From contig DASYNP010000044.1 of the NCBI GenBank assembly GCA_036008465.1, positions 1 to 64,000 of the forward strand: a DNA stretch of 64,000 bases, given 5' to 3'. Below are positions 57,863 to 64,000 of the stretch, piece by piece. This DNA comes from DASPSM01 sp036008465 (GTDB lineage: Bacteria > Planctomycetota > Planctomycetia > Planctomycetales > Planctomycetaceae). The first letter of the stretch is position 1. The number at the start of each line of letters is the position of its first letter. The notes below the pieces were generated by a model. That model was not told where the DNA came from and did not search any database. It was given only the letters and a program-made list of their open reading frames with translations. The position numbers were made by a program, and so were the translations under genes.

Positions 57863-59242
57863 TCAGTGTTTGATGTGGCATTCCGGCAGCGACTTTTTAA
57901 GTTTTTGAATTCCCTCCTCAGTGACGTCGCTCACGTTGCTCAGGTCGAGGGTGCGGAGCGCCGTCAGCCCTTTGAGGTGTTCGAGCCCCGCGTCGCTGAT
58001 CGGCGTGCTGGCCAGATTGAGGCTCTCCAATCGCTTGAGGTCCTCGAGGTTCTTCAGGCTGTCGTCGTTGATCTCGCAGCTATCGAGATTCAGCTCGACG
58101 AGATCGGTGAGCCCCTTAAGCGAATCCATTCCCGCCGCCGTCATCTGCGTCTTCCAGATTTCGAGCCGGGCCAGTTTTTTGAGGCCGGCCAGCGTCGCCA
58201 GTCCCTTGTTGCCGACCTGCGTTTCGCTGATTTCGAGCGTGTCGAGATTCGACATGCCCGCCAGGTGCGCGATGCCCGCGTCGCCCACCAGCGTGTCGCG
58301 GAGCATCAGGATCCGCATCTTGGACAGTCCCGCGATGTGAGCCAGTCCCTTGTCGCCCACGTGCGTCCGCCGCAGATGCAGGACGTCGATGTTCTTGAGC
58401 CCTTCGAGATTGGACAGACCGTCGTCGGTGATCAGCGTATCGTCGAGTTGCAGACTGCGCAGCCGCGTGAGCGTGCCGATCTTTTTGAGGGCCGAATCGC
58501 CGAAGTTCGTCCCCGAGAGGCCCAGCCCCTCGAGCCGCGGCAGCGCGATGACGTCGTCGAGACAGGCCTCGGTAACGCGCGTGTCCTGCAGCTTGAGCGC
58601 CTTGAGGCTGTCGAGGCCCTTCAAGTTCGCGACGCCGGGATCGCCAATCAGCGTGCGGCGCAGATCGAGATCCTTGAGCCGCGCCAGTGCGACGAGGTGT
58701 TTTAAGCCGTCGTCGCGCACGTCGGTCTTGAACAGCTTGAGCAGCTCGAGGTTCACCAGCGGTTTGAGCGCGGCCAGCACCGAGTCGTTGGCCCGCGTCG
58801 CCTCGAGCTCCAGCCGTTTGAGCTGCGGGACTTCGCCCAGGTGGCCGAGGCCTTCGGGCGAATAGGAGGGACCGGCCAGGATCACCGTTTTGAGCGCGGG
58901 CAGCCCTTTCAGGTGCAACAGGATTTCGTCGGTGCCGTTCTGGTCGGAGAGATCCACCAGCACCACCGAGCCGCCCGACGACCGCATCACCGCGCCCGCC
59001 GCCTTGAGCGCGGCCACGTCCGCCGGATTGTCGGCCTTGGCGGGACCCTCCTCGACTGGCTCGGTTGCCGCTGCGGGCTTGGCCGTCGCCGCAGGTTTGG
59101 CTGTCGCATCTTCCGTGCTGGCTTTGGGCAGTGAGGGCTGGCATCCGGCGAGCACGAGCACAGGCATCAAGAGCGCAAAGGGCGCTATTGATCGAACGAC
59201 TGGGCGTCGAACTTGGCGAAAGCACGAACCGAACCGTGGCAT
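57863..59242 (-). CDS. Leucine-rich repeat lipoprotein
   Basis: 459 aa. The signal ends at LVLAGC with Cys34 as the lipidation site, followed by an Ala/Pro/Lys linker (KPAATAKPAAATEP). From about 110 to the end there are around 14 leucine-rich repeats of the 24-residue bacterial type (consensus LxxLxxLxLxxTxVxDxGLxxLxGL, e.g. LKDLDLRRTLIGDPGVANLKGL). Expected in the cell envelope as a binding scaffold. The PQQ-propeller gene begins 31 bp downstream on the same strand. Confidence 0.9.
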   Translation of the reverse strand: MPRFGSCFRQVRRPVVRSIAPFALLMPVLVLAGCQPSLPKASTEDATAKPAATAKPAAATEPVEEGPAKADNPADVAALKAAGAVMRSSGGSVVLVDLSDQNGTDEILLHLKGLPALKTVILAGPSYSPEGLGHLGEVPQLKRLELEATRANDSVLAALKPLVNLELLKLFKTDVRDDGLKHLVALARLKDLDLRRTLIGDPGVANLKGLDSLKALKLQDTRVTEACLDDVIALPRLEGLGLSGTNFGDSALKKIGTLTRLRSLQLDDTLITDDGLSNLEGLKNIDVLHLRRTHVGDKGLAHIAGLSKMRILMLRDTLVGDAGIAHLAGMSNLDTLEISETQVGNKGLATLAGLKKLARLEIWKTQMTAAGMDSLKGLTDLVELNLDSCEINDDSLKNLEDLKRLESLNLASTPISDAGLEHLKGLTALRTLDLSNVSDVTEEGIQKLKKSLPECHIKH

Positions 59243-59354
59243 GCAGAAACCTGCTTCAAAGAGTCAGAAAGGCATCCGAGGCGGGCGAACGTCGAGCGGC
59301 GTGGGAACCCTCAACCTAGCTGCTGCCCAATCGAGTCGCAAGCCGTAGCCGTTA

Positions 59355-59478
59355 AAGAGCCGCGCACGAAGTAAGCGGTATTTTATCACAGGCTAGCCGC
59401 GGCGCAATTACCTGCGCCACCTGCAGCGAGCCTGCATGAACCGCCGGCGGCGGACCGCTTACTGCGTGCGCGGCTCTT
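59355..59478. mobile_element. Inverted-repeat element (MITE-like), copy 2
   Basis: 124 bp with 25-bp terminal inverted repeats differing at one position: 59355-59379 (AAGAGCCGCGCACG...) and 59454-59478. The interior GGCTAGCCGCGG and ACCGCCGGCGGCGG segments match copy 1 at 53024-53150 on the other strand. The right end covers the last 20 bases (stop codon and final residues) of the adenosyltransferase gene. Confidence 0.75.
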
Positions 59479-60061
59479 GGGTCGGCGGAGCCGTGCGGAA
59501 CTTGCCCGGCACCCACAGCACGTCGCTCTTCCCCCCGTCGTTGCAAAGCCGCGCCCAGACGAACAGCAAGTCCGACAAGCGATTGAGATAGATCGTCACC
59601 TGCGGATTGATCGGAGCCGTCTCGGCCAGCGCCAGCACCTTGATCTCCGCGCGGCGACATACAGTCCTCGCCAGATGTAAATGGGCCGACGCCGATGTTC
59701 CCCCGGGCAGCACAAAGCTCTTGAGCGGCTCGAGGTGTTCGGTCGCCGCATCAATCCACTGCTCGAGTTGTGCGACTTGCTCGGGTGCCACGCGCAATCG
59801 GCCTTCGGTGTCTGTTCCGGGAGTGGCCGGCACGCACAGATCCGCACCGAGATCGAACAGATCGTTCTGGATGTGCTTCAGCCGAGAGGAAACCGGCTCC
59901 GGAGGCCCCGCGGCAAGCACGACGCCGATCAGAGAGTTCAGTTCATCGACGGTGCCGTACGCGACGATGCGGCTATCAGTCTTATCAACGCGGGTACCGT
60001 CGCCGAGCGACGTCTGACCTTCATCCCCACTCTTGGTGTAAATGCGATCGAGATACACCAT
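59459..60061 (-). CDS. PduO-type ATP:cob(I)alamin adenosyltransferase
   Basis: 200 aa. YTKSGDEGQTSLGDGTRVDKTD is the ATP-binding N-terminal motif; AYGTVDELNSLIG and FDLGADLCVP follow; FVLPGGTSASAHLHLARTVCRRAE holds the RxxxE-type catalytic region; LNRLSDLLFVWAR is the C-terminal family block. It attaches the adenosyl group to cobalamin. The last residues (EPRTQ) and the stop are encoded by the end of an inverted-repeat element, so the original C-terminus may have been altered. Confidence 0.93.
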   Translation of the reverse strand: MVYLDRIYTKSGDEGQTSLGDGTRVDKTDSRIVAYGTVDELNSLIGVVLAAGPPEPVSSRLKHIQNDLFDLGADLCVPATPGTDTEGRLRVAPEQVAQLEQWIDAATEHLEPLKSFVLPGGTSASAHLHLARTVCRRAEIKVLALAETAPINPQVTIYLNRLSDLLFVWARLCNDGGKSDVLWVPGKFRTAPPTQEPRTQ

Positions 60062-60122
60062 TCGGCACTGACTCCGTTCACCGCTTTTTCCGGGACGACA
60101 CTGCTTTTTTCTCGGGACGAGA

Positions 60123-62984
60123 CTAGGGCCTCGCTTCCTCGAACATCAGGTCTGCCTTGAGCACATCAACCGTCGTCGACTGTCCGCCGCGATTCTCTGC
60201 CCGGTCTTCGACCTTTCGGGAAGTCTTTGTCGGAGTCGCCTTCGGTGCAGGCTTCGTTTTTCCGGTCGGCGTTTTTTCGGGCGACGTCTTGCCGGTGGAA
60301 TCGGCGGCAGGAGCCGTCTTTGGGTCGACGTTGTTGTCGTCGCCGGAATTCTCCTCGGAATGCTTGTCGTCGGGCGAGATGATGCGTTTGAATTCCGGCA
60401 GGCCGTGGAGCGAATCGAGGTCGGAATCCTTTTTCATCCATTCGAGGTCTGGAAAGCCGAGCTTCACCGAAAGCTGTAGGTCGGCAATCGCCTTCTTGCG
60501 AAATTCGTCGGCCTTTTTTTCGCGCTCGGGAGACGCGGGCTGCTTGACCGTTTGCTCGAGTGCCCGTCCGTAAACGCAGGCCGCGTTGTAAGTGAAGATG
60601 AAATCGTCGTTGAGTTTCGAGCGAGCGTCCTCGATGGTTTTCGTCCCGCTTGCGATGTCGCCTTCCATGACCTCACAGATTCCCAAGCCGCTGACCCCCT
60701 CGGCGCTGTAAGGATCGAGCTTCACCGCTTTGGAATAGTCTTTATGCGCCTCGGCCAGCTTCTTGGTCTGCAGCAGAGCGTGCGCGCGGCCCGACCAGGC
60801 GTCGGCCAACTCGGGATCCAGGTCGATGGCCGCCGTATAGCGCGTAATGGCTTCGTCCCAGCGATCGGTCTGCGCCGACTGACGCGCCGTGAGAAGGGCG
60901 GGATAGCCCGGCGAACGCGTGCTCAAAGTTTGCAGTGCATCGCGCGCCAGCTTGCGCTTGCGCGCGTTGTCCGAATCCCGCGCTCGGATGAGGACCAGCT
61001 TGGCCTCCGGAGTGCCGAAGTTTGCCAGTGCCGCCGTGATGTAGGACCAGATGGTCGGATTCGTCGACGAATCGAGCGCATTGACGAGCAACTGCACCGC
61101 CTGCGGACTGCCGTCGTTCTGCAGTCCCATGATCGCCGTGCTGATGAGCGACGAGTCGCCGTGGAGCAACGCGTCACCGGCGAAACGGCGAAAGTGCGGC
61201 GACTTGAGCAGCTGCAGCGCCGTGAGGGTCGTCCCCTTGTCGCGATCGGAAAAGCTCGGGTATTTGGCAGCCAGCGCCTCGCCCACCGATTGGTCGCCGA
61301 TTTGGGCCAGCGCATTGATGATCTGCGACCGGCTGCCCGACGCTCGATCGAGCGCGCCCAACAACAGCGGAATGGCCCGCGGATCCTTGGTGCGATTGAG
61401 CAATTCGAACACGCTCGAACTCGGCTGTCCCGTCTTCATCGATTGCAGCGCGTACTCGAGCGCCAATTCCTCGCTCTGTGGATCGCTCCGCTTCGACAAC
61501 AGTTGAAAGGCCTCTTCGCGAACGGGCGGCGTGCCGCGCGCCAGGGCGTCTTTGAGGAGATCCAAGAGCCGCGGATGGCCCGTCTCCACCAGGGCTCGCA
61601 GGGCTTCCACGGCCACGTCGGGCTCCGGGTCGCCGATGAAAGAATAGATCGTGTCGGCCCACAGCGGACGCGGATACTTGGCCAGCACCCGCACGATCAG
61701 CCGTCGCGAGGCCGGGTGCTCTTTTTTCAAAACGTCCAACAGGGCCTGATGAGCGACCGCGTAGCGGGATGCGGCCAGGCTCTCGATCGCCGCCGAGACC
61801 GTCGGCTCGACGTTCTTTCGAGCGTAGAAGAGCAGCTTGTCGATCGCCGCGGGTTCGCCGAAATGCCGCAGCGCCGTGAGCGCGGCGATCTGCATCTTCA
61901 CATCGTTGCCGTCGGCAAAGCGCAACACGAGCGGCAGATCCTCGGCCGTCAACCGACTGCCGCCGTCGGCAAGCGCGGCGGGACGCACCAGCGGATGGCC
62001 GGTTTCGATCTCGGCGAGCAGCTCGGCCCGCGGCAAGGATTCAATGGCCGACTTGAGGGCGGCCCGCACGGCGACCGCGTCGCGCCGGTGAATCCTCGGC
62101 TCATCGCCCGAGGCGCCCTCGAGATTTTCCGACATGCGATTGGGCAACGAAGCCAGGTGCAATTCCCGCAGAGCGGACGGGAACACGGGCAGCTGCGCAT
62201 TGTTGTTCTCGCCGCGACCGGCCAAAAACGCCCCCTGCTGCAACCAGCTCAGGATTTGTCCCTCGAGTCGAGGGGCCGAGCGATCGAACCGGATCACCGC
62301 CCGCACGCATTTTTGAGCGACCAGGGATTCGAGCGTTCCAACGAGGCTGCCGACGTTAACCGTGTTGAGCTCGCCCCCAATGGTCAACAAGGCCAGGCAC
62401 CCGCGCGGGCCGATCCGCTCGACCGTCAGTTTCATCTCGCGGCGGCCCGCCTCGTTGACATCGATCTCCTGCGCGCTTCCGCCTGTAGCGATGCGCAGCA
62501 CCATCGGCGGCACTTGGTTGCCCGCGGGAAGTCCGCCGAACACGAACCACTTTTCGGCCGACTGGTCCGGCGCGATCGGCAGTTCGGCCGTTGGCTGCAA
62601 CTTCGAGATCATCACCGTGCGACCGCGAACTTGGAACGCGCTGTTTCGCAGCCCGCCGATCGGGTCTTTCAGCTTGTAATCGGTCCCGTCGCAGCGCAGC
62701 ACGACATCCTGCGGCCGAATCGCAACAGGCTTAGAACCGTGATTCGTGACTTTAAGCTGAACCGCCAAAAATCGGGAACCGGACGGGGGATTGTAGTAGG
62801 TGTAAATCGACCCGAGATGCAGCGACTCGATTGTGAGGCTCAGTCCTGCAGGCGCCGGCTCACCTGCGGCGCTCGCACTTGGGAATGCGGCGAAGAAGCT
62901 CACGGCAGCCAGCCCGGCGATCAATCCGCTCAGCCGGCCACCCACGGAGACTGTTTTCGGGAAAAGTCCGCCGATCGAGATCAC
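60123..62984 (-). CDS. Secreted HEAT- and TPR-repeat protein
   Basis: About 953 aa from GTG 62984 (GGGGG upstream; a TTG further upstream is weaker). A signal peptide (LIAGLAAVSFFAAFPSASA) precedes a beta-rich domain with VTNHGSKPVAIRP (DUF4352-like). From about 320 to 700 there are HEAT-type repeats (VAVEALRALVETGHPRLLDLLKDAL). A TPR block follows (ALDWDEAITRYTAAIDLDPELADAWSGRAHALLQTKKLAEAHKDYSKAVKLDP) and a low-complexity Lys/Thr/Pro tail (KTSPEKTPTGKTKPAPKAT). Likely a periplasmic protein-interaction scaffold. Confidence 0.8.
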   Translation of the reverse strand: MISIGGLFPKTVSVGGRLSGLIAGLAAVSFFAAFPSASAAGEPAPAGLSLTIESLHLGSIYTYYNPPSGSRFLAVQLKVTNHGSKPVAIRPQDVVLRCDGTDYKLKDPIGGLRNSAFQVRGRTVMISKLQPTAELPIAPDQSAEKWFVFGGLPAGNQVPPMVLRIATGGSAQEIDVNEAGRREMKLTVERIGPRGCLALLTIGGELNTVNVGSLVGTLESLVAQKCVRAVIRFDRSAPRLEGQILSWLQQGAFLAGRGENNNAQLPVFPSALRELHLASLPNRMSENLEGASGDEPRIHRRDAVAVRAALKSAIESLPRAELLAEIETGHPLVRPAALADGGSRLTAEDLPLVLRFADGNDVKMQIAALTALRHFGEPAAIDKLLFYARKNVEPTVSAAIESLAASRYAVAHQALLDVLKKEHPASRRLIVRVLAKYPRPLWADTIYSFIGDPEPDVAVEALRALVETGHPRLLDLLKDALARGTPPVREEAFQLLSKRSDPQSEELALEYALQSMKTGQPSSSVFELLNRTKDPRAIPLLLGALDRASGSRSQIINALAQIGDQSVGEALAAKYPSFSDRDKGTTLTALQLLKSPHFRRFAGDALLHGDSSLISTAIMGLQNDGSPQAVQLLVNALDSSTNPTIWSYITAALANFGTPEAKLVLIRARDSDNARKRKLARDALQTLSTRSPGYPALLTARQSAQTDRWDEAITRYTAAIDLDPELADAWSGRAHALLQTKKLAEAHKDYSKAVKLDPYSAEGVSGLGICEVMEGDIASGTKTIEDARSKLNDDFIFTYNAACVYGRALEQTVKQPASPEREKKADEFRKKAIADLQLSVKLGFPDLEWMKKDSDLDSLHGLPEFKRIISPDDKHSEENSGDDNNVDPKTAPAADSTGKTSPEKTPTGKTKPAPKATPTKTSRKVEDRAENRGGQSTTVDVLKADLMFEEARP

Positions 62985-63304
62985 ACAATTCCCCCGCGGC
63001 CACAATTCTTGGACGCCGCACTCGCGCTGTCGGCTCAATTGATTCTATCACGCCGGAGCCGCTCCGGCCTCGGCCGAGAGGCGCCGGAAGGGCGAAAAAC
63101 CTGCTCTGGAGCGAGGAAAGGGTTTAGTCGATCTCTTTGGCCCTCGAGCGTTGCAGTAAAAAAAGGAAGCACCAGCCAGCTTATCCGCCGTGGCGGAGCC
63201 GCTCGCCAAGCTGTGCGACGCGGCGAGCCTGGGGCGTCAGCCCCAGGGTACTTACTGCGATCCCGCGGCAAGGGAATAACGAGTCGGCTCCTACGCCCCG
63301 TCCT
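62985..63304. other. Intergenic region with palindromes
   Basis: 320 bp. A perfect palindrome CTGGGG-CGTCAG-CCCCAG lies at 63229-63246, in the style of the planctomycete GGGGC..GCCCC repeats. No coding region is supported; a T-tract-like run (AAAAAAA) lies at 63160-63168. Confidence 0.55.
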
Positions 63305-64000
63305 TCAGGCGATCACTTCGCCGGCGGCGATTTCGATCCAGGTGCGAAATTCGCCGCCCGGCTCGAGCACGCGCCAGCCTGCGTCGATGCCCCGCGGTTC
63401 GAGGTTGACCGCGTCGGTCACGCACGTGTAGGGCTCGAGGCAAATCGCGTCTCGATTGGGGGGTGTGTAGACCACCAGCTCGCGGAACTCAGCCGGGAAT
63501 CGTTGTGTGACTTGCAGACCCGCTGGCTCATCGATGATCGAACATTCCACCGTCGGGGCGTCACCAAGGTCCATCAGCACGTCGTCGAGCTTGAGCACGT
63601 CGAAATACGCTCCGTCGCGCAAATCCTTGAATTCTGAAATCGGCAGCCGGCGCCCCGTCGGCAGGGAATCGACCAGCTCCCACTCCTCGCTGGCCGGCGC
63701 CACGACCAGGCACCCCGATGAACGGCTCTTCGCGCTCAGCGGCAGCTTGAAATACGGATGCGTTCCGAATCCCCACGGGAGGGGTTCGGCCGACGGATTG
63801 ACGATCAGAATGTCGGACCGCAGCATGGCTCCGCGAACCGAGTAACGCACCTCGATGCGAAAATCGGCCGGCCAGTAAGCCATTCGATCCGGCGCATCGC
63901 GGCTGAGCTGAAAGACGCCGACCGCCGAGTTGGGCTCCCGCGACGTCACCCGCCAGGGCCGATCGAGGCAGAAGCCGTGGATGGCGTTTGCCGCGTGGAA
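63305..64000 (-). CDS. Aldose 1-epimerase family protein (partial)
   Basis: C-terminal about 231 residues; the 5' end lies beyond the window. The first residues visible include NAIHGF, the conserved His block of galactose mutarotases, then WGFGTHPYFKLP with the second catalytic His and LEPYTCVTDAVNLEPRG with the catalytic Glu (YTPPNRDAICLEP). It should interconvert alpha and beta anomers of a sugar. The frame is continuous to the window edge; the GTG at 63949 is internal. Confidence 0.88.
   Translation of the reverse strand, partial: FHAANAIHGFCLDRPWRVTSREPNSAVGVFQLSRDAPDRMAYWPADFRIEVRYSVRGAMLRSDILIVNPSAEPLPWGFGTHPYFKLPLSAKSRSSGCLVVAPASEEWELVDSLPTGRRLPISEFKDLRDGAYFDVLKLDDVLMDLGDAPTVECSIIDEPAGLQVTQRFPAEFRELVVYTPPNRDAICLEPYTCVTDAVNLEPRGIDAGWRVLEPGGEFRTWIEIAAGEVIA

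Noticed and set aside
60552..63431. 959-codon plus-strand frame opposite the HEAT/TPR gene
   Set aside because: Unusually long but antisense to a protein with signal peptide and clear repeats; its residues are Arg/Gln-rich as expected of a mirror frame in GC-rich DNA.

Overview
This window reads as a chromosomal segment of a planctomycete (Planctomycetota, probably the Pirellulales side of Planctomycetia; the order is an inference). The basis is the gene families present: a DUF1559 prepilin-like protein, a DUF1501 and DUF1549/DUF1553 pair, an ECF sigma factor next to a WD40-tailed Ser/Thr kinase, a secreted protein with the recurrent planctomycete N-terminal LESLEDRALLSA motif, many Tat and lipoprotein signals, high GC, and abundant short palindromic repeats.

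Layout. 1-1.4 kb is a gene-free, repeat-rich stretch with a 93-bp direct duplication, hairpins and a 349-bp MITE-like element with perfect terminal inverted repeats. 1.4-3.8 kb (minus) holds a mannonate-dehydratase-like TIM barrel, a DinB-like protein and an acetyltransferase. 4.3-10.3 kb (plus) holds a sulfotransferase-like protein, two overlapping ABC exporter half-transporters and a Tat-exported protein that looks like a pepsin-type (A1) aspartic protease with an altered second active-site motif. After tRNA-Arg(CCU), 10.8-18.6 kb contains small membrane or zinc-ribbon proteins, a PAP2 phosphatase, a PI-PLC-like enzyme, an MFS exporter and a beta-lactamase-fold serine hydrolase.

18.7-26.6 kb (minus) is the replication block tartrate/isopropylmalate-type dehydrogenase <- cysteine desulfurase <- dnaA <- dnaN <- dciA <- gyrB, listed from upstream in the transcriptional direction. 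This makes it the likely neighbourhood of the replication origin. DnaA is only about 345 aa and appears to lack domains I and II. A membrane pyrophosphatase of K+-independent type follows, with a clean terminator. 29.6-36.4 kb contains QueF, a tandem DMP19/DUF4375 lipoprotein, secreted proteins, the DUF1559 protein, and a divergent pair of very cysteine-rich small secreted proteins.

36.5-45 kb (minus) is a tight run: transaldolase, hslV, hslU, a hypothetical protein, an O-methyltransferase, and two ABC-2 ATPase/permease modules joined by 1-4 base overlaps. purB follows on the plus strand, then the kinase/sigma pair, then the DUF1501 and DUF1549/1553 genes. The last part holds rfbD, a PQQ-propeller protein, a leucine-rich lipoprotein, PduO-type adenosyltransferase, a HEAT/TPR protein and a partial aldose 1-epimerase. 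Two copies of a ~125-bp inverted-repeat element sit at 53.1 and 59.4 kb; the second supplies the last codons of the adenosyltransferase gene.

Most interesting points: the pepsin-like protein beside the paired exporters, the divergent Cys-rich pair, the truncated DnaA at a dnaA-dnaN-dciA-gyrB locus, paired EF-hands inserted into two unrelated secreted proteins, and the MITE-like elements.
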